From positions 1-21,408 of IMG/VR virus record IMGVR_UViG_3300010400_000056: a stretch of 21,408 nt of DNA; one strand, 5' to 3'. Below are positions 7,132-14,937 of the stretch, in pieces (within the stretch, counting starts at the first letter, position 1; every line of letters starts with the position of its first letter). The DNA comes from a virus. Made by a program: the position numbers and the translations under genes. Under the pieces are notes generated by a model. It was not told where the DNA came from and did no database searches. It worked only from the letters and a program-made list of their open reading frames with translations.

Positions 7132-8175
7132 CTATTCCACGATCTGAAAGCCTTTGGGCGGGGCGGGAATCCCGGTCGCGCCGAAACGCTCATCGAAGGT
7201 CGCCGGCTTCTGAGCCGGCCGCGCCGGCGAGAGGTCGACGACGACGTTTTTATCGTCGAGCTTCTGGCGCTTGGCGATCTGGAGAAAACTGTTGACCGTC
7301 TGATCGTGCTGGCGCTCGGCCGCGTGATAGAACTTCTCGGCCTGCGACTTGATTTCGCGGCGGGCCTTGTCCGACAGCGTTCCACCGCCGATTATCTTGT
7401 TGTATTGCCCCATCACAGCCGCCGGGACGCCGGCTGCATTCGAGGCGGTCGCGAACTCGCCCTCGCGCACCGTCGAGCCCGGGTCGAGGATCTTCATGAA
7501 CTGGAACACCAGGCCGATGTCGCCGGCGCCGGTGGTCTCAATCACGTCGAAACGGTTCTTGGCGTCGCGCACTTCGATGAACGGCTGCGACTGCTTGATG
7601 TAGTCGCTGCGCAGCGTGTTCTCGAGCTTGACGCGCTCCTCTGGCTTCATCGGGTTTAGGTCGACATCGCTGCCGGTCGCCGCGGCGACCGTCCTTGCCT
7701 TGGAAACGGCCTGGGCGCCCTCCGCGGCCCCGGCGGCAGCCCCCGCCTCGATCCCGCTCGGCGCGCTCAGCGCCGCCTGCACCTGGGCGGCAATGGCCCC
7801 TGGGTCACGCCCGCCGCGCGCGGCGAGGCGCTGGGCGCTCTCGACCAGGGGCGCGACCGCTTTCATGACCGCCGCCGGGTCACGGCCGGCGGCGATCGAC
7901 TCCTTGATGGTCTGCCCGACGACCGCCATCGTGTTGGAGATCTGCTTGTCGATCTCTCCGGAAAACTGCTGGCTCTCGGCGTTCTTGATCTGCCGCTCCT
8001 GCAACGTCAGGCCCTTTTCGCGCAGCCGCACGTCGTCGGCATTCGTGCGTTCGGTGATGTCGAGCCCGCGCCCGCGCAACGCGGCGTCCTGCTTGAGCTG
8101 CTGCTCCTGCAGCGCAAGCTTCTGCGCCGTCTCCATGCCGCTCGCCATGCCCCCGAGAAAGATGCCGTTTGCCAT
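7132..8175 (-). CDS. Internal virion protein candidate, coiled-coil rich
   Basis: A 347-residue protein. Residues 15-80 are a long charged helix (QEQQLKQDAALRGRG, then LREKGLTLQERQIKN) typical of a coiled coil. An Ala/Gly-rich region follows (about 120-165). The C-terminal half contains a recognisable conserved phage segment, FMKILDPGSTVREGEFA (residues 226-242), followed by a helical bundle and a Pro-rich end. The DPGSxVREGEFA pattern recurs in podovirus and prophage structural proteins that sit beside ejection proteins. The gene lies three bases after the preceding stop, whose neighbourhood (AAGGGGTGA) supplies the ribosome-binding site. A role as a middle ejection protein (gp15-like in position) is inference. 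Confidence 0.68.
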   Translation of the reverse strand: MANGIFLGGMASGMETAQKLALQEQQLKQDAALRGRGLDITERTNADDVRLREKGLTLQERQIKNAESQQFSGEIDKQISNTMAVVGQTIKESIAAGRDPAAVMKAVAPLVESAQRLAARGGRDPGAIAAQVQAALSAPSGIEAGAAAGAAEGAQAVSKARTVAAATGSDVDLNPMKPEERVKLENTLRSDYIKQSQPFIEVRDAKNRFDVIETTGAGDIGLVFQFMKILDPGSTVREGEFATASNAAGVPAAVMGQYNKIIGGGTLSDKARREIKSQAEKFYHAAERQHDQTVNSFLQIAKRQKLDDKNVVVDLSPARPAQKPATFDERFGATGIPAPPKGFQIVE

Positions 8176-8178
8176 GGT

Positions 8179-8937
8179 TCACCCCTTGAGGCCGCCGGTG
8201 CTGAAGATGCTGCCGGCGTACTTTCCGGCAGCATCCGCGACCGGTTGCGAGATCTGCCCGAAGAACTTGCCGGCGCCCTCGTTCTCCTTGGCGATCATCG
8301 CCGACTCGAGACGCGCGTTCGCCCCCAGCTGGTCCGTGGCCTGCGAGGCGATCTTGGTGGCAAGGTCGGCCTGCAGGTTGAGCTCGTTGAGGCCGGTCTG
8401 GAACGACGCGCGCCGGGCCTCGAACTCCTGGTTCAGCAGGTTGTTCGTGGCTTCCAGCTCCTGGAGGAACGATTCCGCCGCGACGCGCTCGCGCTGCCCG
8501 GAGAACTCGCTCTCGGCGCGCGTGATCGCGTCCTGCCCGAAGGACGAGCCGAGCACCCGGCGGCGCTGCAGGTTCTCCCGTAGGTTCCCCACCGCCGCGC
8601 GGCGCGCGTTGTCAATCTCGGCGAGGCGCGATGCACGCAGTTCGCTGATGCCGGGCGCCACCTTGGAGCGCAGGCCCGCGAGTTCGCTCGACAGTCCGCT
8701 GAAGCTATCCGCGATGCTGCCGACGAGCCCCGTCCGCTCGGGCGACACATCAACGTTGACGCCGTGCCGGCCGCTCGACGTGCGCAGGCCGCCGGCGTTG
8801 ACCTGGATGGGCTGGAAGTTCTGCAGCGGCGCGCTCGGGTCCTTCTGCCCGCCGCCGAACAGCTTTGACAGGCCGAAGCTGGCGCCACTGCTGATGGCTG
8901 ATGCGGCCAGCGCGGTTCCGAGCGTTCCGAGTGCCAT
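8179..8937 (-). CDS. Internal virion protein candidate (gp14-like in position)
   Basis: A 252-residue protein with an N-terminal Ala/Ser/Gly-rich hydrophobic region (MALGTLGTALAASAIS, then FGLSKLFGGG), a short beta-like segment, and a long heptad-rich helix (about residues 75-220) including LRENLQRRRVLGSSFGQDA and AESFLQELEATNN. Phage ejection proteins that form the outer-membrane channel (T7 gp14) often combine such a hydrophobic N-terminus with a long helix. It is the first of the three internal-protein genes after the tail genes. The start overlaps the previous stop as TGATG, giving tight coupling. Function is inferred from shape and order. Confidence 0.68.
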   Translation of the reverse strand: MALGTLGTALAASAISSGASFGLSKLFGGGQKDPSAPLQNFQPIQVNAGGLRTSSGRHGVNVDVSPERTGLVGSIADSFSGLSSELAGLRSKVAPGISELRASRLAEIDNARRAAVGNLRENLQRRRVLGSSFGQDAITRAESEFSGQRERVAAESFLQELEATNNLLNQEFEARRASFQTGLNELNLQADLATKIASQATDQLGANARLESAMIAKENEGAGKFFGQISQPVADAAGKYAGSIFSTGGLKG

Positions 8938-9503
8938 CAGACCGACCTCGTCTCAAATACGGCGGTCGCCTCGCCGGGATAGGCATTGAACGACGTTCCG
9001 ACGCGACGCATCACGCCGTGCTTGGCGATCGTCTCGAAAAATCGCCGGTGCACTTCGCGCGCGTATTCCACCATCGGCATCTGCGCGTGGATCATCCGGA
9101 AAAAGTTGACCGCGCTCTCGATCCGATTTCGGGGAGACGCCCAGGGAAACCAGACCATGTCGCCGACGATCATGAACGGCGCGAAGGCCGGGTTCGGGTG
9201 CGAATAGAAGCCGAGCACCAGGCCAACCGGCATCACGCCCTTCCGGCTCGGAGCGAACAGCGTCCAGGCGCCGTGATAGTTGACCTCGATCTCGACCTCC
9301 AAGGCGGTCGTGAACGCGGCCGAGTCCATCTCGCCGCCCGCGAACTTCTCCCCCATCGAGGCGAGCGCGCCCTTCTTGTATGCCGCCCAGACATAGCGCA
9401 GGTCCTCGCGCTCGATCGGCCGGAACGAGACCTGGCGCGCGAGCGTCTTCTTCAGCCGCCAGGCCGGGCGCTTTTCGGTGCGGATATCCCGCTCGTGCTT
9501 CAT
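8937..9503 (-). CDS. GNAT-like phage structural-region protein
   Basis: A 188-residue protein. After a basic N-terminus, the order of elements resembles a GNAT acyltransferase fold: FRPIEREDLRYVWA near residues 27-40, beta strands around VGLVLGFY, a longer strand MIVGDMVWFP, a helix RNRIESAVNFFRMIH, a second helix with VHRRFFETIAKHG, and a final strand AVFETRS. I do not see a clean acetyl-CoA-binding R/Q-x-x-G-x-G/A loop, so it may be an inactive, structural version. Phage T7 gp13, next to its internal-protein genes, is thought to have a similar fold, and the position here matches. It overlaps both neighbours (ATGA at its start, TGATG at its end). The fold is a pattern guess. Confidence 0.58.
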   Translation of the reverse strand: MKHERDIRTEKRPAWRLKKTLARQVSFRPIEREDLRYVWAAYKKGALASMGEKFAGGEMDSAAFTTALEVEIEVNYHGAWTLFAPSRKGVMPVGLVLGFYSHPNPAFAPFMIVGDMVWFPWASPRNRIESAVNFFRMIHAQMPMVEYAREVHRRFFETIAKHGVMRRVGTSFNAYPGEATAVFETRSV

Positions 9504-11107
9504 GGCGACGCGACCGTGAACCGCAGGCCGATTTCATTGATGTGGTAGTGGTCCACGTCCTCCACCTGGATGCGCAGCTGGAAATCGCTGCCCTGTCCAG
9601 GCGGAAAGAATTGCTGTTTCAGCAGCCGGTGCTCGAAGCGCGCGCCGAAATAAACATCGCCTCCGAAATAGTGGTCGCCGCCGAAGTGCGCCGCGTCCGA
9701 AACCGCGCTGAGCACGATTTCGACGCTCTCGCTCGACGCTGTCGCGCCAGCCCACTCGAATGTCAGGCGGGCGGTCACTGCAGCGTGCTTGTGATATTTG
9801 ATGTAGCCCTTGACGGAGTTGAACTCAGTGTCGAGCGGAGCCGAGAACAGCCTGGTCAGAAACTCGCTGGCGATGGCGACGGACCCGGCATCGCCTCCTT
9901 CGCCTGACCCCTCCATCCTGTAGAGGTTGCCGGATGCATCGCCCATGATCACGTATTCAAGGCCATCGGACGGGTCGAGCAGAGCCATCACGAAGGTCGG
10001 CTGGAACGCCATGTTGTGGCTGGTCGTCCAGCGCATCCACGGCGAAAGCTCTTTGCCGATCATCGCCGTCTGCGCGACCCAGACTTCAGACTGACCGGAC
10101 GGGAAGCAATAGATGCGGTTCAGGCGAGCGTTGTAGACAATCGTCCAGCCGGTGAAATCCTCGATGTCCGGCTTGACCGGCGAGGTCAGGTCGTCTGCCT
10201 CGGAGTCGCCGAACCGGTCGGTGTCGCGCACGCTCTCGATGCGCCCGGCGCGGCCGTAGACGATGTCGTTCCCGACATAGGCGAGCGACTCGTCGCCGGA
10301 CGCAGCCGACCCGGCATAGAACTCCGTGAATGCGAAGTCTTTTGCGGACGCCCCGGTGAGATTGAACAGCTGTCCGTGCGCAGACGAGATGATCGTTGTG
10401 CCGAACGCTTCGACGAGACCATTGATCGGCTTGAGGTCTGGGGTCAGGAGGAAGAACGGATCTTCTTCGCTCAGCGAGGACGCCGGCCGTTGCGATTCCG
10501 AGATGACCGCATAATTCCCGCGCAGAGATCCTACGATCATGTGCCGCAGCGTCGTGGTCGCGTCCTTCACGTGCGCGAAGATTGCGCGCTCGTTCGAGAC
10601 GGTCAGGTACTTGGCCGAGAAGTTCCCGAATGCGGATCCGGAATCGGTTCCGCTGAGAAACGACACAGATTGAAAGGTCGTTCCGTCCCATTCCTTGACC
10701 ACGTCCGCAAGGTTGATGTCGGTGATCAGAACCTTGTCGTCCAGCGTCCAGTTGTGCGTGCGCCAGTGCCCCCGCAGCTTCGCGGTCGACGTGCAGCTGC
10801 CCACCAGCGTGAAGCCCGTTCCGCCATCCCATGAATAAACCGATCCGCCGGCCTGGATCAGCGTCGACACTGTGCCATCGGACTTGAGCAGAGATGCGCC
10901 GCCGCGGATCTCTGCGCCGTTGGGCGCCGTCCCGATGAGGTCGAAGGGCGGCCGATTGCGCAGCTCGCGACTTTCCAGGTCGAGCAGAAAATTGCCGCCA
11001 TCGGCCGCCTCGCGCGGATCGATCTCGTCCTCGGACGCGCGGGTATGCAGGCCGCCGCCGAACTTGATGACGAGATCGACATCCTTGGGGCCGGCTTTCG
11101 CGACCAT
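9500..11107 (-). CDS. Tail nozzle / tail-tubular-B-like (gp12/gp10-like) stabilisation protein
   Basis: A 535-residue beta-rich protein. It starts with a conserved-looking segment, VIKFGGGLHTRASEDEIDPREAADG split across residues 13-37. It continues through repeated strands with Trp and Gly turns (SVYSWDGGTGF, NRIYCFPSGQ, NLYRMEGSGE) that suggest blade-like repeats of a propeller. It ends with YHINEIGLRFTV. Residues 474-490 carry a triple aromatic-Phe-Gly repeat (HFGGD, YFGGD, YFGA). Podoviral nozzle proteins (T7 gp12, P22 gp10) have this size and lie directly after the adaptor gene, as here. It would close the portal channel after packaging and form the tail tube tip. The ribosome-binding site GAGGTGA overlaps the upstream TGA. 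Confidence 0.74.
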   Translation of the reverse strand: MVAKAGPKDVDLVIKFGGGLHTRASEDEIDPREAADGGNFLLDLESRELRNRPPFDLIGTAPNGAEIRGGASLLKSDGTVSTLIQAGGSVYSWDGGTGFTLVGSCTSTAKLRGHWRTHNWTLDDKVLITDINLADVVKEWDGTTFQSVSFLSGTDSGSAFGNFSAKYLTVSNERAIFAHVKDATTTLRHMIVGSLRGNYAVISESQRPASSLSEEDPFFLLTPDLKPINGLVEAFGTTIISSAHGQLFNLTGASAKDFAFTEFYAGSAASGDESLAYVGNDIVYGRAGRIESVRDTDRFGDSEADDLTSPVKPDIEDFTGWTIVYNARLNRIYCFPSGQSEVWVAQTAMIGKELSPWMRWTTSHNMAFQPTFVMALLDPSDGLEYVIMGDASGNLYRMEGSGEGGDAGSVAIASEFLTRLFSAPLDTEFNSVKGYIKYHKHAAVTARLTFEWAGATASSESVEIVLSAVSDAAHFGGDHYFGGDVYFGARFEHRLLKQQFFPPGQGSDFQLRIQVEDVDHYHINEIGLRFTVASP

Positions 11108-11110
11108 TCG

Positions 11111-11776
11111 TCACCTCGGCAGGTATGACGAGCGCATCTGCCTCATCGTCATCAGGCGGGCGGCCTGTCCGATCATCGCCCGGAACAAGTCACCGTCGAA
11201 CTCGTTGCGCCGCTCGCGCTTCCACAGCTGCACCCATGCCGGTACCATTGCGCGGAACACCGCATCGGAGAAAGGCATCGTGTCCGCGGCAGCGTCGAGC
11301 ACCAGGTCTTTGTCGTACTGATAGGTATAGACGCGGCCGGCTTCGTCGGCTGTCGGAGTTCGGTCAAGGTGGAGCTTGCTGGCGGCCCGCGGCCGGATCG
11401 AGCCGTAGTGCGGCAGGCCCGTATCATCCTGCTCCGGATCAGCGATCAGCATCGCGTTGTAGCCGCCGGGATAGTCGAACAGATACTGGTTGTTCGTCTT
11501 GTCGATCAGCGGATAGCGAAGCCGCACGAGGTCGGAGGCGAGATCGTAGGCGCGTGTCCCGGCCACCAGCGTGATGGTGCTTTCATCCTGCCCCTGCGGC
11601 AGCGCCACGCTCGATGAGGAATAGAGTTCGCCGATCCCCTCATTGATGACCTGCACGGCGACATCGATCGAGACCTGGCGCGCGCTGTCCGTCAGCGACG
11701 TGAGCGTCCCGGCGTCGCCGGCGATCAGGCTGACGCGCTTGAGAATTTCGTTGACACCGTTTAGAAGGGTTTTCAC
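11111..11776 (-). CDS. Head-tail adaptor / tail-tubular-A-like (gp11-like) protein
   Basis: A 221-residue protein beginning at GTG (11776), with AAGGA about 11 bases upstream and an in-frame TGA seven codons before it, so no earlier start is available in this frame. The order of features fits the podoviral gatekeeper/adaptor family. An N-terminal helix (MKTLLNGVNEILKRVS) is followed by a second long helix (RQVSIDVAVQVINEGIGELYS), then beta strands (STITLVAGTRAYDLAS, a motif typical of this group), a YPGGYN turn and a C-terminal helix pair (FRAMVPAWVQLWKRER). It would dock below the portal and join the nozzle. It is followed by the nozzle gene three bases on. The homing endonuclease gene lies just upstream on the opposite strand. 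Confidence 0.75.
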   Translation of the reverse strand: MKTLLNGVNEILKRVSLIAGDAGTLTSLTDSARQVSIDVAVQVINEGIGELYSSSSVALPQGQDESTITLVAGTRAYDLASDLVRLRYPLIDKTNNQYLFDYPGGYNAMLIADPEQDDTGLPHYGSIRPRAASKLHLDRTPTADEAGRVYTYQYDKDLVLDAAADTMPFSDAVFRAMVPAWVQLWKRERRNEFDGDLFRAMIGQAARLMTMRQMRSSYLPR

Positions 11777-11806
11777 GACACATGCATTCCTTCAAGAGGA
11801 TCGCAA

Positions 11807-12448
11807 ATGTTTACCGTTTACCGGCTTACGCTCTCCGCCCCCGGCAAACCCGATAGGCACTATGTCGGATGCACCAAGCGCTTCCGCGCCCGCGAAAATG
11901 AACATCGGTCGATGCTAAAGAAGGGCGCTCACTTCAACAGGGATTTGCAGGCTTCATATGACGCAGAGACCGCAATTTCGATAATGGTTCTTGCAGAAGC
12001 AAACTCACACCAAGTTGGCGTAGATCTTGAGTCTCAGTGGACTAATATTCTACGCGCGAAAGGGGATATAGTTCTCAATCGCAGGCTTGACGCAGGATCG
12101 AATAGAGGTCTGAGGCATTCTGATCGAACGAGGGCAGCAATTACCAGCGCTCTATCGGGCCGTAACACGCGGTCACCTGAGGCGATTGCCTCGACAAACG
12201 AAAAACTGAAAGGCCGATCGAAACCTGAGCAGGTCATCGAGGCGTCTCAGCGAGGCCTTGCCATCTGGCGCTCTGACCCAAAAAACGTGGAATCCGTAGC
12301 GCGCCAGCAAGCGCGGCTGTCTGACGAACAGGTCAGAGCCATCAGGGCGTCATCGCTGACCTACGCGCGTCTATCGGGACTCTTTGGCGTCGCCCCATCC
12401 GTGATATGTCGCATCCGTCAAATAAAGTCCTACCGCTGGGTCTCCTGA
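11807..12448 (+). CDS. GIY-YIG homing endonuclease with NUMOD3-like and HTH DNA-binding segments
   Basis: A 213-residue free-standing homing endonuclease, the only plus-strand gene inside the late operon. The GIY-YIG core is seen as VYRLT (residues 4-8), HYVGCT (18-23), R26/R28 and EHR (32-34), and the metal-binding Glu probably E75 in DLESQW. A NUMOD3-like segment follows (GLRHSDRTRAAITSALSGR, 101-119). The C-terminus (LSDEQVRAIRAS, then LFGVAPSVICRIRQIKSYRW) is the helix-turn-helix end often found on phage HNH and GIY-YIG enzymes. Ribosome-binding site AAGAGGA lies 7 bases before the ATG. It is lower in GC than its neighbours: 27 G/C by hand count in bases 12001-12060. Its last 19 bases overlap the convergent neighbour. 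It would cut allelic DNA lacking the gene and spread by repair. Confidence 0.88.
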   Translation: MFTVYRLTLSAPGKPDRHYVGCTKRFRARENEHRSMLKKGAHFNRDLQASYDAETAISIMVLAEANSHQVGVDLESQWTNILRAKGDIVLNRRLDAGSNRGLRHSDRTRAAITSALSGRNTRSPEAIASTNEKLKGRSKPEQVIEASQRGLAIWRSDPKNVESVARQQARLSDEQVRAIRASSLTYARLSGLFGVAPSVICRIRQIKSYRWVS

Positions 12449-12897
12449 GGGGGATTGCGCTTCGCCTCGATCTTGGCAATCAGGTCCGGCATGCGGTCCC
12501 GCCGGCCCATGGGGATGCCCTCGGCCTTGCAGACGCGGCGCAGGGCGTTGATGTCCATGGTGGCGAGTGTCGGCGCGGCGGGCTTCTGCGCCTCAGGCGC
12601 GCGGGTCTGCTGCGCCCACTGCCGGGCGAGGTCCGCGATCGCGTCGGCCTCCACGCCGTTCGTCTCGGGCACCGCCGGCCCGGCCGAGCCTTTGCCGCCG
12701 CCGTTCATCGCGCCGAGCGGGCGCGGCGGAATGCGGATGCGGGTCAGCCCGCGGCGGCGCAGGATGTCCCGCATCAGGATCGCGGGCATCTCGTCGGAGA
12801 TGTCGCTGACCTTGTTCTCCCGCGCGAACAGGAAAAGCTCGCGACGCGTCGCCTTCTCCAGGTTGTCGCGCGGGTCTTCGATCTTGTTGAGGATCAT
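12430..12897 (-). CDS. Phage protein with two SAP/HeH-like helical segments
   Basis: A 155-residue protein with two similar small helical modules. The first is near residues 17-52 (ATRRELFLFARENKV, then MPAILMRDILRRRGL). The second is near residues 113-147 (MDINALRRVCKAEGI, then RDRMPDLIAKIEAKR). A Gly/Pro/Ala-rich linker separates them. Each has the helix-loop-helix look of SAP or HeH motifs, which bind DNA in many proteins and also appear in phage head proteins next to the capsid gene. It lies directly after the major capsid gene, so a head-completion or DNA-contact role is possible. The gene downstream in the operon is reached only after passing the inserted homing endonuclease. No precise family is recognised. 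Confidence 0.7.
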   Translation of the reverse strand: MILNKIEDPRDNLEKATRRELFLFARENKVSDISDEMPAILMRDILRRRGLTRIRIPPRPLGAMNGGGKGSAGPAVPETNGVEADAIADLARQWAQQTRAPEAQKPAAPTLATMDINALRRVCKAEGIPMGRRDRMPDLIAKIEAKRNPPQETQR

Positions 12898-12913
12898 GCA
12901 GGCCTCGATGAGC

Positions 12914-12939
12914 CCCGGGCAGGCCGAAGCCCGCCCGGG
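12914..12939 (-). promoter_or_regulatory. Very stable TTCG-loop hairpin after the capsid gene
   Basis: On the minus strand an 11-bp stem (12929-12939 with 12914-12924, one G-U pair) closes a TTCG loop in the 55-base gap between the capsid stop and the next start. No T-run follows, so it is not a standard intrinsic terminator. A UUCG-capped stem just 3' of the capsid message could protect that mRNA segment from 3' decay, or lower downstream expression, giving the capsid protein its excess. That role is inference from position. Confidence 0.6.
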
Positions 12940-12952
12940 ATGTGTCGCAACA

Positions 12953-14038
12953 TCAGTTCGTCAGGTTGGTCGCGCCGACGCGGATGGCGCGGCTCCAGTT
13001 GCTGTTGAGCACCGCCCCGGCGTAGAACGCCTTCCACGCGATCGTGGCGATCTCATTGAACGGATCGGACGTTCCGCCCGATCCGCGGTCCTTGAAGATC
13101 AGCTCCCACCCGCCGGTGTTGTCGCCGGCCCGGTAGACGCCATCCGTGTGCCGCTTGCCGAGGCCCACGGAACCGAAGGCGTCCTTGCCGTACACCAGAA
13201 TGGTGTAGAGATCGACGAGGCCGGACGTAGCTCGCAGGTCCGAAGTGGACTCCGAGTTGCCAGTGTTCTCGTCGATCGAGGCGTCCTCGCTCTCGACGAA
13301 GCGGAGGCCCTTGCCGGCCTTGCCGTAGTAGCCGATTTCGCCCACCACGGTGGCGGTCTGGCCGGCGTAGGTCTCGACCGACTTGAAGCCGGTGAGGCCA
13401 GCAACGTCGACCGACACGTCGGGGTGGAGGATCGCCCAGAAGCTCGGCAGGATCGGCGCGGTGCCGATGTTGGTCGAGCCGGTGGTCATCGGCATGAACG
13501 TCCGCGCCGAGTTGCGCGACAGCTCGTTGATCACGCGGTCGAGCACGCCAGTGGTGATCGCGCCATCGACGAGGCCGTCTGACGCCACATTCAGTGCGTA
13601 GCGCTTCGTCGCGTTGTCCTCGCCGACGTTGCGCTGCAGCTGGTTGAGGCTGCGGCCGGCCGACTCGCCCAGCACATCCACCAACTCGTCGGTGGTGCGG
13701 TTCGGGTTGTAGAGGTCGACCTCCTCGTTCACGATGTAGAACTGACCGTACTTGGCCACGGTCGCGGTCACATCGGTGAAGGTCGGCGTGTCGGAATCGC
13801 GGCCCTGCATGTAGCTGGCCGTGCCGGTGAGCTCGGTGAGTGCCGTGGTCGACGGCGTCTCCTGCTCGATACGCCGCCACTTGATCGTGGAAGTGCCCTG
13901 CTGCTTGTTGATCATCCCGGCCTGCGTGCCCATGAAGTACGGGCAGTGCTGCTGGGCGCGACGCAGAAAGGTCTGCTCGAAGACGACATTGACCGGCTTC
14001 TGCAGTTCGACGTCGGTCGCGGTGATAGTCTGTGCCAT
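12953..14038 (-). CDS. Major capsid protein, N4-gp56 family
   Basis: A 361-residue major capsid protein. Segments characteristic of the N4 gp56 family (TIGR04387) are clear: an early NKQQGTSTIKWRR region (residues 44-56), VAKYGQFYIVNEEVDLY (94-110), DVLGESAGRSLNQLQRN (121-137), a central FMPMTTGSTN and HPDVSVDV part, and the C-terminal block GKRHTDGVYRAGDN, WELIFKDRGSGG and the ending AIATIAWKAFYAGAVLN-like helix. The fold would be HK97-like, forming the icosahedral shell. The scaffold-like gene precedes it, as usual. Ribosome-binding site AAAGGA lies about 10 bases before the ATG. A stable hairpin follows the stop. The length is slightly below many relatives but nothing seems missing. Confidence 0.92.
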   Translation of the reverse strand: MAQTITATDVELQKPVNVVFEQTFLRRAQQHCPYFMGTQAGMINKQQGTSTIKWRRIEQETPSTTALTELTGTASYMQGRDSDTPTFTDVTATVAKYGQFYIVNEEVDLYNPNRTTDELVDVLGESAGRSLNQLQRNVGEDNATKRYALNVASDGLVDGAITTGVLDRVINELSRNSARTFMPMTTGSTNIGTAPILPSFWAILHPDVSVDVAGLTGFKSVETYAGQTATVVGEIGYYGKAGKGLRFVESEDASIDENTGNSESTSDLRATSGLVDLYTILVYGKDAFGSVGLGKRHTDGVYRAGDNTGGWELIFKDRGSGGTSDPFNEIATIAWKAFYAGAVLNSNWSRAIRVGATNLTN

Positions 14039-14073
14039 GACCTATGGTCCTTTGGGGTCATAGCGCCGACCAG

Positions 14074-14685
14074 CTATCTCATGTGCTGGTCTTTCCAGGC
14101 TTGGAACTCCCCTTCGGTCATCTTGCCGAGATCGGGGGCCTTGCCTTCGGGCGCGCGGGTTGATGCGCCCCGAACCGCGGCGGTCACGGCATCACGGTCT
14201 TCGGTCGCCCCCTTGTCTGGCATCTTTCCGTACTTCTTCGCGAAGGTACGGCCGAGACCATCCACCACCTTCGCGAACCCCTTCGGATTCGCGCGGCGGT
14301 CGCGCCAGGCATTCGACAGGCGGGGGTCACGGCGGGCTTGCGCATCCATCCAGGCTTCCACGAAGTCGTCGTCAAAGTGCTCCGGGTCGAGATCGCCCCG
14401 GACACTCTTGATCGTCTTGTCCATGTCTTGCCGAAAAATGAACTGCTGCACTTCCGCAATGGCCCCGTCCGCGATTGCGGCGGGGGGTGACTTTTCCGTG
14501 TTGCCCGGCTCCGCTTTTGGTTCGGGCTTGGCGGGCGTGGACGCGCTCGGCCTCCCTTGGTCGTCGAAAGCGGCGAGCAGGGTGTCGAGATCGTCCTCGG
14601 TCCGTGCGCCGGCCTCCGTCGCGCCCGGCTGTGCCGGCGCTGGGGTGGTCTCAACCACGGGCTGCGTAGTGGTGGTCTCGCTCAT
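14074..14685 (-). CDS. Putative scaffolding protein
   Basis: A 203-residue, strongly charged, low-complexity protein located directly before the major capsid gene, the classical place for a scaffold. Residues 1-75 are Thr/Pro/Ala/Glu-rich and likely disordered. A DDLDTLLAAFDD helix (31-42) resembles short acidic helices in such proteins. The C-terminal half is helical with VQQFIFRQDMDKTIKSV, then FVEAWMDAQARRDPRLSNAW, and ends EFQAWKDQHMR. There are no Cys residues and no enzymatic motif. It would guide capsid protein assembly and leave before or during DNA packaging. Its start has a perfect AGGAGA ribosome-binding site about 5 bases upstream, stronger than those of neighbours, in line with the need for many copies. 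The function is inferred from order and composition. Confidence 0.7.
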   Translation of the reverse strand: MSETTTTQPVVETTPAPAQPGATEAGARTEDDLDTLLAAFDDQGRPSASTPAKPEPKAEPGNTEKSPPAAIADGAIAEVQQFIFRQDMDKTIKSVRGDLDPEHFDDDFVEAWMDAQARRDPRLSNAWRDRRANPKGFAKVVDGLGRTFAKKYGKMPDKGATEDRDAVTAAVRGASTRAPEGKAPDLGKMTEGEFQAWKDQHMR

Positions 14686-14712
14686 GGGTTCTCCTGTTGA
14701 GCGGTTCCAGGG

Positions 14713-14937
14713 TCATCCGCCTGATGGCGGAATGGCGTTCTGCAGGAAGTCGAGCCAAGCGCGCTGCTGGTTCGCGCGGCCGCTCCTGTGGACCCAGAGA
14801 TGCACCTGGTCGGCGCCAGGCGTCGCGCTGTTCGCCTTGAACTCGGCCGGCTCGGGGGCCGGCACGGACCGGAGCAATTCGGGAAAGGCCGGGTGCTCGC
14901 GCATCTTCTCGAGCAGGTCGCGCAGGGATTCGCTCAT
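14713..14937 (-). CDS. Small conserved-looking protein between portal and scaffold
   Basis: A 74-residue protein starting MSESLRDLLEKMREHPAF. The frame runs open further upstream inside the portal gene, but the ATG at 14937 overlaps the portal stop (ATGA) and marks the real start. An N-terminal amphipathic helix with the ending FPELLRSV is followed by a linker, then HLWVHRSGRANQQRAWLDFL, which looks like a second helix. It has no membrane segment. Small proteins at this location exist in several podoviruses with N4-gp56-type capsids. I do not recognise a defined family and assign no function beyond head-gene context. Confidence 0.72.
   Translation of the reverse strand: MSESLRDLLEKMREHPAFPELLRSVPAPEPAEFKANSATPGADQVHLWVHRSGRANQQRAWLDFLQNAIPPSGG

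Noticed and set aside
6292-8989. Two plus-strand open frames of about 455 codons opposite the internal virion genes
   Set aside because: They cross the boundaries between well-supported minus-strand genes, are low in complexity (Arg, Ser, Ala, Pro) and have no ribosome-binding or domain support.
11777-12448. Group I intron or intein around the homing endonuclease
   Set aside because: The endonuclease is in its own gene between complete genes on the other strand. There are no split exons, and I see no intron core or intein splice residues.
12455-13582. 375-codon plus-strand frame opposite the capsid gene
   Set aside because: It spans the capsid, a hairpin and the next gene on the other strand. 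The capsid assignment is firm.
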